From positions 1 through 64,000 of the IMG/VR virus record IMGVR_UViG_3300026521_000466: a stretch of 64,000 nucleotides of DNA; one strand, 5' to 3'. The stretch comes from a virus. The translations under genes were made by a program, and so were the position numbers. Below the pieces are notes generated by a model that worked only from the letters and a program-made list of their open reading frames with translations, was not told the origin of the DNA and made no database searches. The first letter of the stretch is position 1; every line of letters begins with the position of its first letter. Shown here one piece after another: positions 1 to 8,405 of this stretch.

Positions 1-33
1 GATATATAGATCGAGGTTATTTCTAACCATATA

Positions 34-49
34 CTACTGTAATAATATA
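34..49 (-). promoter_or_regulatory. candidate leftward early promoter (copy 1)
   Basis: Read leftward this is TATATTATTACAGTAG, the same element found in six other intergenic gaps of this window. It would drive a leftward gene lying beyond the left edge of the window. It resembles the TATATTAC early promoter element of the phiKZ virion RNA polymerase; the assignment is an inference from similarity and position. Confidence 0.4.
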
Positions 50-114
50 CAAATATTCCTCTTTGGAAATCTATATTATCTTAATTATAAGAGTAGAACC
101 ATAAAGGGATTGTA

Positions 115-2421
115 ATGATAATAAAAAGATTAGTACTAAGACGATATAATCGTTTTACATTGAATAATATCAGAGAGTTTGATTATAGGCCCACAAGGTC
201 CAATTTAGTAGTGGGTAGTAATGGAAGTGGTAAATCATCATTGATGTCACAGTTGTCTCCACTGCCTGTAAATAAAAGTGATTTTGATCACGGCTATAAA
301 ATGATTGTAATAGAGCATAATGGGAGTGAATACAGATTAACCTTTGATGATGGCAAGTATTCATTTATCAAAGATGGAAAAGAACTAAATGAAAGCGGTA
401 CTGTAAAGAAACAAAGTTCATTGGTGACAGAACATTTTGGATTGACACAGTGGATATTTGATATAATGATAAACAAGAGACTATTTACATCCATGAGTCC
501 CAATGAGAGAAAAGATTGGTTTACTATGATATCTCCGATGGATTATGATTATCTATTAAAAGTATTCCAGAATGCAAAGACAAAACTGAGAGACCTACAG
601 GGTGCTCTGAAAATAGTGAGTAGCAGAGCAGTGAGTATAGAGAGATCACTCCTATCAAAAGAGGAAGTGACAATACTTGAAAAAGAGAGAGAGAAACTAA
701 ACTCTCTAATTAACGATTTTAGCAGAGCCATTACATCAATAGACTCAGATGTCAAGGTGAGTGATTTAAAAGCTTTAAAAGCTAAATACGACCTTTTAAG
801 AGAGGGTATTAAACCAGTAGTATCGCTAGAGAAGAAGTCAGCTGAATTAAAGTATACAAAAGAGAAGATAGATCAAGTGATGGAGAGATTGAATCAGTGG
901 GAGGAGCAGAATAGAACTACTGAAGTAGAGAGAGAGCTCAAAGATATAGATAATCGTATTTCGCAACTCTACTATCTTGATATTGAAGATATCAATCTAG
1001 TAGAACAATTACTCTATGATAGTGATAATTTTAGAGATATCATAGATAGAGTAACAGATACCCAATACAGTATTGAAGAGTATCAGAAGTGTAAACAGCA
1101 GTGTCATATATATCAAGAGCAGCTTAATGCGTACAATAGAGAGAGTGACCGTCTAAAGGCGTTGGAGAGTGAACAGTTAAATGCATCCAAGAGTGACGAT
1201 ATAGCATGTCCTAAATGTGAACATATATTTAAGGCCGGCTATGATAAAACCACACTGGACTCAACACGTACAAAACTATATACGGTAACAGAGAAGATAG
1301 AGAAACTTACTGCTACACTTAATGAAGAGAGTGAGGTTTTAGGAAAGATGGAGGTCTATTTTAAAGATACTTCCCGTCTCAATGATCTCTTGTCAAATAT
1401 GCCTAAACTGAAAACATTCCTATTAACAGGTTCTTTAAAAACAAAATATGCCAACCTTATAAGTGGTTTAGAGGATACGAAACAGTACCAGACATTGATA
1501 AAGAGAAAAGAGAAACTCCTACATGTAAAACAGGGTATGGATACAGCGTTCAAAGAGATTAGTGATAAACAGAAAGAGGAGCACGACGAATTGGAGTTTA
1601 CTCTTCGTATCTTAAATAGCAGAGTAAGAAGATTAAATAGAGATATATCTGTTATTAAGAAACAGTTGGAATTAAGGGATAAGTTAAAAGAGTTAGAAAT
1701 AGAACTTCTTAAAGGTATAGATGATACAAAGCAGGCAGTGGAGAATAGGAAGAGAGAGATATTCAATAACTACCTTGAAGAGTGTATACAGAAGTCAAGA
1801 GTATTACTGAAAGAGAAGGAGAGTGTATTAAATGCTTATAGGAACGAAGAGTATCTCTATAAGAAAACTAAATCAGAGATGCAAGAGTTGGAGAAAGATA
1901 TACAGGCAGCTAAAGAATTGGTAGATGCACTCTCTCCAAACAAAGGATTGATAGGTAGCACTCTATCAGGATTTCTAAAGGACTTTACAGATAGAGTAAA
2001 TACCATCATTTCAAAGATATGGACTTATGAGATGAAAGTGCTGCCTCCTGATATTGGTGAAGGTACACTTGATTATAAATTTAAAGTAGTGGCTAATGGA
2101 AAGGTAAGGAAAGATATAACAGATACATCTACCGGTATGGCAGAGATGATAAATCTTGCATTTAAACTGGTTAGCATGCATTATTTAAAGATGGATGATT
2201 ATCCTATATACCTTGATGAATTTGCCAGTAGTTTTGATATTGAACATAAGAGAAAGTCACTTGGCCTATTGAAGGATTTGAGAAATACATACCCTCAAAT
2301 GTTTGTGATATCCCATTATGAAAATATCATCTCCTTGGATGCTGATGTAGTTGTCCTTGATGAAGACAATATAAACCTCACCATATTTAACGAGTATAAC
2401 AAAACAGTAAAAATAAAATAG
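115..2421 (+). CDS. SbcC/Rad50/T4 gp46-like ATPase subunit of the recombination exonuclease
   Basis: This 768-residue protein is an SMC-type ATPase. The Walker A motif GSNGSGKSS is at residues 34-42. Two long Lys/Glu-rich coiled-coil stretches (about 160-340 and 390-630) flank a zinc-hook CPKC at about 365-368. The ABC signature STGMAEM lies near 672, and Walker B with D-loop (IYLDEFASSFD) near 698. Family members pair with an SbcD/Mre11/gp47 nuclease to resect DNA ends for recombination-dependent replication. The only such nuclease in the window is at 55252-56328, far away, whereas the T4 genes are neighbours. The ATG follows AAAGGG. The gene ends at a 24-base perfect palindrome. Family assignment is secure; physical pairing with the distant nuclease is inferred. 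Confidence 0.92.
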   Translation: MIIKRLVLRRYNRFTLNNIREFDYRPTRSNLVVGSNGSGKSSLMSQLSPLPVNKSDFDHGYKMIVIEHNGSEYRLTFDDGKYSFIKDGKELNESGTVKKQSSLVTEHFGLTQWIFDIMINKRLFTSMSPNERKDWFTMISPMDYDYLLKVFQNAKTKLRDLQGALKIVSSRAVSIERSLLSKEEVTILEKEREKLNSLINDFSRAITSIDSDVKVSDLKALKAKYDLLREGIKPVVSLEKKSAELKYTKEKIDQVMERLNQWEEQNRTTEVERELKDIDNRISQLYYLDIEDINLVEQLLYDSDNFRDIIDRVTDTQYSIEEYQKCKQQCHIYQEQLNAYNRESDRLKALESEQLNASKSDDIACPKCEHIFKAGYDKTTLDSTRTKLYTVTEKIEKLTATLNEESEVLGKMEVYFKDTSRLNDLLSNMPKLKTFLLTGSLKTKYANLISGLEDTKQYQTLIKRKEKLLHVKQGMDTAFKEISDKQKEEHDELEFTLRILNSRVRRLNRDISVIKKQLELRDKLKELEIELLKGIDDTKQAVENRKREIFNNYLEECIQKSRVLLKEKESVLNAYRNEEYLYKKTKSEMQELEKDIQAAKELVDALSPNKGLIGSTLSGFLKDFTDRVNTIISKIWTYEMKVLPPDIGEGTLDYKFKVVANGKVRKDITDTSTGMAEMINLAFKLVSMHYLKMDDYPIYLDEFASSFDIEHKRKSLGLLKDLRNTYPQMFVISHYENIISLDADVVVLDEDNINLTIFNEYNKTVKIK

Positions 2422-2423
2422 TT

Positions 2424-2447
2424 CAGTGTAGTGAATTCACTACACTG
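2424..2447. terminator. bidirectional palindromic terminator
   Basis: A perfect 24-base palindrome with arms CAGTGTAGTGAA and TTCACTACACTG directly follows the stop codon of the SbcC-like gene and faces the leftward gene ending at 2475. It can fold identically in transcripts from either side. Confidence 0.6.
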
Positions 2448-2474
2448 GGTTATTTAACGCATTACAATATTATA

Positions 2475-2693
2475 CTATTCTTTTTTGGGTGCATTTTGGT
2501 CGCATGGACTATATGATTCAAGTCTATCTTTGGAGTACGCCTCTTCTAACTGTGTTAAATCATCATATATCTTTTTAGTGTCTGTTCTGTGCACTGTTTT
2601 GTATATTGTTTTCCAGAAGAGTAAACAACATCTCTGCTGCACATAATACCAAATTGTTCCATTGTATCTGTCTGTTCTTATTCTGTATTTCAT
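2475..2693 (-). CDS. hypothetical protein, 72 residues
   Basis: No family recognised. It is a small Tyr- and basic-rich protein with a paired-Cys CCLLFW segment near residues 22-27 and a polar C-terminus. It starts at an ATG with AAAGGAAAATA just upstream, the ribosome binding site overlapping the end of the upstream gene (2703-3215), so the two are probably co-transcribed and translationally linked. Reality as a gene rests on the good ribosome binding site and tight spacing. Confidence 0.6.
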   Translation of the reverse strand: MKYRIRTDRYNGTIWYYVQQRCCLLFWKTIYKTVHRTDTKKIYDDLTQLEEAYSKDRLESYSPCDQNAPKKE

Positions 2694-2702
2694 TATTTTC
2701 CT

Positions 2703-3215
2703 TTATTCAAACATAGACTCTACATACTTCTTATAATCTCTGAATTTCAGTGTTGGGTTAACTATTATATACTCTCTTAAGTCATTTCCATATCTCCAGT
2801 AGATACTTTTTATATCTTTATAGAAATGTCTACCCATATCTTTCACGCTCTTTTTTGTTGGTGTGAATATAGTATTTTCATACACTGTTTCTATAATATC
2901 ATCGGTAGGCACTATATATGCTACTTCATCAACCGCAATCATAAACATCGCATCTATCTTATTCATAATGAAGATATTGTCCATATCGTTATTCATATCC
3001 TTATAATATTCTTTGTAAGGTCTCATGTTTATATATACTACGGCAGTATTTTTGCTTTTCAGTCCTTTTATCCGTTCAAAATCTCTTCTCGTTATATAAT
3101 GACCGTTTGTAATTATTACTTCTTTCTTTTTAGCTACCAGCATAGCACATACTATACCTCTTACAGATCTTGGTATCACCACTATTACTTTTTCATAACT
3201 TAACAAATCTTTCAT
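2703..3215 (-). CDS. hypothetical protein, 170 residues
   Basis: No family recognised. The first 60 residues look like a Rossmann-type start (hydrophobic strand KVIVVIPRS, helix, strand KEVIITNGHYI), followed by alternating strands and helices and a polar C-terminal helix. The start has a good AGGAG eight bases upstream. It is the first gene of a two-gene leftward unit and is divergent from 3293-3742 across 77 bases that must hold both promoters. Confidence 0.7.
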   Translation of the reverse strand: MKDLLSYEKVIVVIPRSVRGIVCAMLVAKKKEVIITNGHYITRRDFERIKGLKSKNTAVVYINMRPYKEYYKDMNNDMDNIFIMNKIDAMFMIAVDEVAYIVPTDDIIETVYENTIFTPTKKSVKDMGRHFYKDIKSIYWRYGNDLREYIIVNPTLKFRDYKKYVESMFE

Positions 3216-3292
3216 TATCTTTTCTCCTACTTGATATTCTTATTTAATAAGTCTCATATATTTTTACTGAATTTAAATTTTAAGGAGATGAG

Positions 3293-3742
3293 ATGAAAAG
3301 GATACTGCTTGTTGATGTATTAAATAATACTACAAAAAAACATATAAGAAATATTGAAAAACACTATAGGTCAAAGGTTTATTATCTTAGTAAAGATAAA
3401 GTTATTATGACAATACTAGACGAAGCTCTTCCAAAATGGCTTTCCTTTTTTGTTAAGAATTATACAAAAGAATTGATGCACCTTTTTGAAATAGTTTTCG
3501 GTGATGCCATGAACGAATATATTTATGGGGTTATTGATAACCGTATTGAGTTACATAGAGGTGAAATAAATAATACACTATTCGTAATTACCGGAATGAC
3601 TCTCAGTAAGGATGTATACTATTTTAAAAAGTGTAAGTATAAAGCAGTGTCTGTTATGTCTGAATATACTAACTTTGCAGATTTTTCAGTGGGTGAATAT
3701 GATGAAAGAATTACAAAGGCAATAATCTCTTCTTTAGCATGA
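3293..3742 (+). CDS. hypothetical protein, 149 residues
   Basis: No family recognised. It begins with a beta strand (KRILLVDVLN) and a basic helix, then alternating strands and helices; no catalytic motif is visible. The ATG follows AAGGAGATGAG. A CTGAATTTAA element at 3267-3276 fits the proposed second promoter class. It lies 35 bases ahead of the HNH gene and is probably co-transcribed with it. Confidence 0.7.
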   Translation: MKRILLVDVLNNTTKKHIRNIEKHYRSKVYYLSKDKVIMTILDEALPKWLSFFVKNYTKELMHLFEIVFGDAMNEYIYGVIDNRIELHRGEINNTLFVITGMTLSKDVYYFKKCKYKAVSVMSEYTNFADFSVGEYDERITKAIISSLA

Positions 3743-3777
3743 TGACTAATTCCTTGAATATAATTCAAAGGATATAA

Positions 3778-4083
3778 ATGGTTTCATTAGGGAAACAACG
3801 ATGGAGAAATAGTTCGGCCTATAGACATTGGGCAGAAGATATAAAAAAAAGAGACGGGTGCTGTATGATATGTGGTAGTGAAAAGAAATTGAATGCGCAC
3901 CACATCAACGATGCGTCAAACCACCCAGACCTTAGATACGATATGGATAATGGTATAACGTTGTGCAGAAAATGTCATGTACTTTATCATATTCTTTTTA
4001 GAGGCGGTTATCGAAAGAAAACAACCAAGAAAGATTTTAAAAAATATAGAGCGTTGGTAAAATACTATATGAACTTAGAGTAG
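3778..4083 (+). CDS. free-standing HNH endonuclease-type protein
   Basis: At 101 residues this is a compact HNH nuclease. CxxC (residues 29-32) and CRKC (63-66) form the structural zinc site, AHH (40-42) supplies the catalytic His, and N58 plus H67/H71 complete the beta-beta-alpha metal fold. Flanking regions are basic, as expected for DNA contact. Such genes are either homing endonucleases or HNH partners of the packaging terminase; here the large terminase gene begins about 1 kb downstream with one opposite-strand gene between them, so either role is possible. Its TAG stop lies inside a perfect inverted repeat. TTGAATATAAT at 3754-3764 could be its promoter. Confidence 0.88.
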   Translation: MVSLGKQRWRNSSAYRHWAEDIKKRDGCCMICGSEKKLNAHHINDASNHPDLRYDMDNGITLCRKCHVLYHILFRGGYRKKTTKKDFKKYRALVKYYMNLE

Positions 4084-4102
4084 TGCGTCAAATGACGCAC
4101 TA
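4081..4102. terminator. bidirectional terminator containing the HNH stop codon
   Basis: Arms TAGTGCGTCA and TGACGCACTA pair perfectly around an AA loop. The first three bases are the stop codon of the HNH gene. A T-rich run follows on the plus strand (4109-4118). Confidence 0.65.
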
Positions 4103-4116
4103 CTCCATGCTCTTTT

Positions 4117-4995
4117 TTAAAAGAGATCATTTAAGTTTTTCTTTTTCACTAACAGTTTCATATCAACAGATAGTTTTGGTGTATCCAACATCTTTGCAAA
4201 GTTTTTCAGCGTGTTCTTCAGCATAGTCTTTTGGTAGAGTCTTTCATTATCATACAACCATAAAAGAGCCAGCATAGTGACAGGTGAACGTAGACCTATC
4301 AAGAAATGAAGTCGGTGTGATTGAAATACCATTGATGATAACATACTATGCAGTACATCACCTTCCAGTTTTCTTAATGTTATAGAACATCTATCATTTT
4401 TGAATATGTCAAGCACATCCTGTAAAGTAACGAGGTCATTGTCTCCGATCATCTCATGAATGTCGTTCTCATTCATTACATCGCCTATTACACTGGTGGA
4501 TGCTACATGGAAACCTGAATATCCTTTAGTTTCATTCATTATATTATAAGCGTAAATGGCCACTATGTTGTTTACAATCATTAAGTCGCTGTTATCTAAC
4601 ATCAACTGTGATTTTAATTGTCCATTAATTAGAATTTGTAATGTCTTACTATATAATTTATAGTGCTCTCTTAAACCACCAATTGCTTCTTCATCAGTTA
4701 ATGCTGCTAGCAACAGTTTGTATCTGTAATCACTTCTTAGATTTAACATATCTTTTAAATTGTCTTTCTCGGGATGTCTAATCACATCTCTCATATCAAC
4801 AACCAGTTTATCATCAATGAGGTATGGGAACTTCAATACTGGAAGAGCTTTCTCCTCATATGTCTTGCCTGTTATAATATACAGGTCTTTTACTGTATCT
4901 ATTCCGTAGTTTTTCTTATCACCTAGTGTGAACTCTCTGAATTTTGTTTTATCTATAACAAAAGCCTTGCCAATGTCGGTATCTTGAGGTAACAT
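4117..4995 (-). CDS. hypothetical protein upstream of terminase, 292 residues
   Basis: No family recognised. It is a mostly helical protein with a basic C-terminal tail. The frame is open further upstream to 5028, but I place the start at 4995 because AAGGATATAAAT sits directly before that ATG, whereas the upstream ATG has no ribosome binding site. It is transcribed divergently from the large terminase gene across 99 bases. A role in packaging is possible from position only. Confidence 0.7.
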   Translation of the reverse strand: MLPQDTDIGKAFVIDKTKFREFTLGDKKNYGIDTVKDLYIITGKTYEEKALPVLKFPYLIDDKLVVDMRDVIRHPEKDNLKDMLNLRSDYRYKLLLAALTDEEAIGGLREHYKLYSKTLQILINGQLKSQLMLDNSDLMIVNNIVAIYAYNIMNETKGYSGFHVASTSVIGDVMNENDIHEMIGDNDLVTLQDVLDIFKNDRCSITLRKLEGDVLHSMLSSMVFQSHRLHFLIGLRSPVTMLALLWLYDNERLYQKTMLKNTLKNFAKMLDTPKLSVDMKLLVKKKNLNDLF

Positions 4996-5094
4996 ATTTA
5001 TATCCTTATTTACATCTTTATAGGTCATTGAATAGATTTAATTGAGTGTTTTCCTTATATACAAGGAGAAATATTTTATATTTTAGGATATGTT

Positions 5095-7218
5095 ATGATT
5101 TTATTTAAAGAGGATTGGGACAAATACCCATCTGCTATTGTACATTATACGACAAAGAACAAATCTGCGTTACAACTTTCTGTGTTACTGAAGAAGATGG
5201 GACAAGAGAACAATAAATTCTTTCTATCATTATTGAACCCAAAACTTATTAATATTGATCCACATGACCCAAACCTTACATACCAAGAAAAGGTAATGGT
5301 TGTTGAAGAGTGCCAAGCTAATTTTTGGTACTATATTAGAGAGGTAGCCAGAGTTCCAGTTAAAGGATCTCCGGAGCCCATTATGTTGGAACTTAATAGA
5401 GCAAATATTGCACTGTTCTGGTTATACTTTTTACATATAACACAGCTACTTATTCAACCAAGACAGACAGGTAAATCTCTGAATGTTGATGAACTTATTG
5501 TTTGGCTAAGTATTCTTGGATTAATAAAATCTAACATAGAAGGTGTTACAAAGAATACATCTCTTAGAGGGGATGAGATAGAAAGACTTAAAGATATTAT
5601 AAACACACTTCCACCATATTTGAATCTTAGAAGTAAAAAGGATACGAATAATATGGAAGATGTTACTATAAAAGCATTAGGTAACAGAGTCAGGTTCAGT
5701 GTTGCACAGAAAGATAAATCGGCTGCTTTGAATATTGGCCGTGGCGTTACATCAGCAAACGTATTTATCGATGAGATTGCTTTTATTCTTAATATTGATT
5801 TAACACTTCCAACTATACTTGCTGCAATGAATGCCGCTGTAGATGAAGCTAAAAAGAATGGTTCGCCATATGGGAGGGTTTTTTATACAACAGCTGGATT
5901 CTTGGATACTCCGTCGGGAGAGTTTGTTTATAAGAATATCTATAGTAAAGCATTTAGATTTAAAGAAGTTCTTTACGATATGAAAAATAAGGAAGAAGTT
6001 TACTCTTTCATTGTAAAAAATTCACAGTCAAAAACACCACTGGTGCTTGTGGAGATGAATCATAGATCTTTGAATAAAAGTGATGAATGGCTAGCAGAGA
6101 AACTATCGGAGGCTATGTCAAGCGGTGAAAGAGGTGAGGCTGACTATCTATTAAAGTGGAGTCGTGGTTCTTCAAACTCTGCGTTGGATAAAAAGATATA
6201 TAAAATATTGAGTAACTCAATAACAGAACCCGACCATACTGAAGTGAGTCCGTTTATGTTGTGTCTTGATTGGTATATTCCAGAAAATGAGAAAGAGAAA
6301 TATCAGTATAAACCATTTGCCATAGGATTGGATACATCAGATGGTTTCGGAAACGATGACCTTGGATTTGTTGGCCGTGATCCTATCACAGGAGAGGTGA
6401 TTGTTAAAGGTAAATATAATAATCTTTCACTGCATGAGTTTGGAGAGTTTCTATTTTGGTTCATGAAGAAGTATAGTCGATCTACTCTTATCTTTGAAAG
6501 AAAGAGTTCGGGCATGTCTATATGTGATCATATTGTTACTCATATGTGTGCAAATGATATGAATCCTTTTAAACGCATATTCAACTGGGTAATAGACGAT
6601 GATCGATATCATGAAGTAGTCGATAATTTCAATGGTGATTTATATCTTGCATATATTGAAAACAAAAAGTATTTCGGTTATGCAACTTCTGGTTCAGGTA
6701 GAAATGCAAGATCTAATTTATACGGTGATGTTTTAATGGAGTCTTTGAAACTCACTGGTGATTCTACCAGAGATAAGGATTTAGTCCATCAGTTATTACG
6801 ACTTGAGTTGAAGAATGGTAGAATTGATCATAAGCCCAATGAGCATGATGACCTTGTAATTGCTTATATGTTATGTTTCTGGTTATTCACACGTGCAAGA
6901 AATATTGATCTTTACGGATATCGGCCAGAAAGTATACTAACCGCAGTAATTATTTCTGATTCTGATTTTAAAAGTGAGCAAGAGAAGAAAGAGAAAGCTG
7001 CTGAAAGACACTCAATTGTGGATGAAATAAACATCCTTCTTGATAAACTAAAGGCTACAGATGATAAATACATCAAATTAAAATCTATAGCCCGTATTAC
7101 TTTATTGAAATCAAAATTGACAAAAGAAGATGTTGTTACATTGAACTTGGAACAACAATTAAAAGAGATACAAAAAAATAAAAAGGATACTCATGAGGAT
7201 CTCACTAGATGGTATTAA
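5095..7218 (+). CDS. terL: terminase large subunit (packaging ATPase and nuclease)
   Basis: This 707-residue protein has both terminase modules. Walker A is QPRQTGKS at residues 121-128 and Walker B FIDEIAF has the acidic pair at about 226-227. The RNase H-like nuclease domain begins with IGLDTSDG (D413) and ends with HDDLVIAY (D585/D586), supplying the metal-binding acids. It pumps DNA into the prohead through the portal and cuts the concatemer. A Lys/Glu-rich tail follows the nuclease domain. It overlaps the next gene by 26 bases and heads the rightward tail operon, as in phiKZ-type genomes. No intein or frameshift is visible. Confidence 0.96.
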   Translation: MILFKEDWDKYPSAIVHYTTKNKSALQLSVLLKKMGQENNKFFLSLLNPKLINIDPHDPNLTYQEKVMVVEECQANFWYYIREVARVPVKGSPEPIMLELNRANIALFWLYFLHITQLLIQPRQTGKSLNVDELIVWLSILGLIKSNIEGVTKNTSLRGDEIERLKDIINTLPPYLNLRSKKDTNNMEDVTIKALGNRVRFSVAQKDKSAALNIGRGVTSANVFIDEIAFILNIDLTLPTILAAMNAAVDEAKKNGSPYGRVFYTTAGFLDTPSGEFVYKNIYSKAFRFKEVLYDMKNKEEVYSFIVKNSQSKTPLVLVEMNHRSLNKSDEWLAEKLSEAMSSGERGEADYLLKWSRGSSNSALDKKIYKILSNSITEPDHTEVSPFMLCLDWYIPENEKEKYQYKPFAIGLDTSDGFGNDDLGFVGRDPITGEVIVKGKYNNLSLHEFGEFLFWFMKKYSRSTLIFERKSSGMSICDHIVTHMCANDMNPFKRIFNWVIDDDRYHEVVDNFNGDLYLAYIENKKYFGYATSGSGRNARSNLYGDVLMESLKLTGDSTRDKDLVHQLLRLELKNGRIDHKPNEHDDLVIAYMLCFWLFTRARNIDLYGYRPESILTAVIISDSDFKSEQEKKEKAAERHSIVDEINILLDKLKATDDKYIKLKSIARITLLKSKLTKEDVVTLNLEQQLKEIQKNKKDTHEDLTRWY

Positions 7219-7483
7219 ATTCCTTATAAAAAATAATGATCCATTATCCACCGATTGGATAGTTAATGCTATATTAATAGATTCAAACGGTGAAGAAGAA
7301 GAGGTATTCAGAAGCATGAATGATACAGAGAATATATACTCTATATCAGCTACATTGAAAAGAGAAGATGGTAGAGATGTATTGCCGGAAGAAATAGTTA
7401 AGCTTTATGCTGATATACGAGTAAACTACGACGAAGAGAGTCATAGTACCTTTAAACGATTTGAGTGCACCCAAGATATATAG
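7193..7483 (+). CDS. small tail-type protein, DW(I/Y)V family copy 1
   Basis: At 96 residues this is a small beta-rich protein overlapping the 3' end of terL. It contains STDWIVNAIL and then a strand-rich region ending YADIRVNY. The two following genes begin with the same pattern (SIDWYVNNTS and GTDWYVFQSN, each followed by strands and an LSD-type turn), so I read all three as diverged relatives of one domain. It starts at ATG after AAAAAGGATACTC. Position between terminase and sheath implies a virion protein; function unknown. Confidence 0.75.
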   Translation: MRISLDGIKFLIKNNDPLSTDWIVNAILIDSNGEEEEVFRSMNDTENIYSISATLKREDGRDVLPEEIVKLYADIRVNYDEESHSTFKRFECTQDI

Positions 7484-7492
7484 GAGAATAAT

Positions 7493-8404
7493 ATGAAAAA
7501 AAGACTTAAACTAATACCGCCAACAACGCCGGATGATATATCAATACGTTCTATTGATTGGTATGTGAATAACACTTCTGATTTTTCTGGTAGTGTTATA
7601 TTTCACGAAACAACAGCTGGCGATGTGGTTTCAATGGATGTTCCACTTACAATAACTGAAGAGGATGTTTATTATGGATTTATTGCAGTGACTCTTTCTG
7701 ACGATACTGTTGTAAATTCAGATATTCTTGTATTTAGTAAAAATACAAAATCCAAAGTTATTAATGAAGAGATTTATCCTCCGTTAGTTCGCATTAAACC
7801 AGAAGTGAAGCATATTGTTGTAGATGTAGAGCCTCCTAAATTCTTTTCAGGGATCAAAGAGCATTATGCAACTTCGTATGTTGTAAAAGATATATCCGGA
7901 AATATTGTTTTTAGACGAATGTTCGATACAGATAATTTATCCAGGCTCACTATTGATAGGAACGATATATCTAAAGAAGATGTGGTGATGATTGAGGTAA
8001 GACAAGAATTCAAAGGATTAACACATGATAATTGGTCAAGAACTTTTTTTAAAGTGAATGCTAGTATGTCTGATATCTATATTGTAAATGATCTTTTGTA
8101 TAATTTTAAAGACACTGAGCTGAAGATACACATCAATCTCGCTAAATATAACAATTTTCAGATAGAGGTTGTTACTATGGGTGATAGGGTTATTGTTTCT
8201 GACACTGTTGAAAATACGGACACATACACAATACGCGCAAGTGATGTTGGACTTTATACAAAAGTGAAAGTCAAATTACGTACACTTAGTGATGATATTC
8301 CTGTTCGGTATTATGAAAAGATAATGAGGGTGGTGAGTTATAGATTTATTAACCCTAATAATAATAGGTTGCCATATAGCCTACCATTTAATTTAGGAGC
8401 TTAG
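7493..8404 (+). CDS. virion tail-type protein, DWYV family copy 2, 303 residues
   Basis: A beta-strand-rich protein that seems to be built of immunoglobulin-like modules. The N-terminal module carries SIDWYVNN and ends with YYGFIAVTLSDDTVV; second and third strand-rich modules follow from about residues 100 and 200. It shares its first module with the neighbours on both sides. AGGAGAATAAT precedes the ATG. No enzymatic motif. In phiKZ-like phages the equivalent genes between terminase and sheath encode virion proteins; a tail-sheath-end or decoration role is a guess. Confidence 0.78.
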   Translation: MKKRLKLIPPTTPDDISIRSIDWYVNNTSDFSGSVIFHETTAGDVVSMDVPLTITEEDVYYGFIAVTLSDDTVVNSDILVFSKNTKSKVINEEIYPPLVRIKPEVKHIVVDVEPPKFFSGIKEHYATSYVVKDISGNIVFRRMFDTDNLSRLTIDRNDISKEDVVMIEVRQEFKGLTHDNWSRTFFKVNASMSDIYIVNDLLYNFKDTELKIHINLAKYNNFQIEVVTMGDRVIVSDTVENTDTYTIRASDVGLYTKVKVKLRTLSDDIPVRYYEKIMRVVSYRFINPNNNRLPYSLPFNLGA

Positions 8405-8405
8405 T

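Noticed and set aside
7193-7218. The 26-base overlap of terL with the next gene as a programmed frameshift
   Set aside because: No slippery heptamer is visible at the overlap, and the downstream gene has its own ATG and ribosome binding site.
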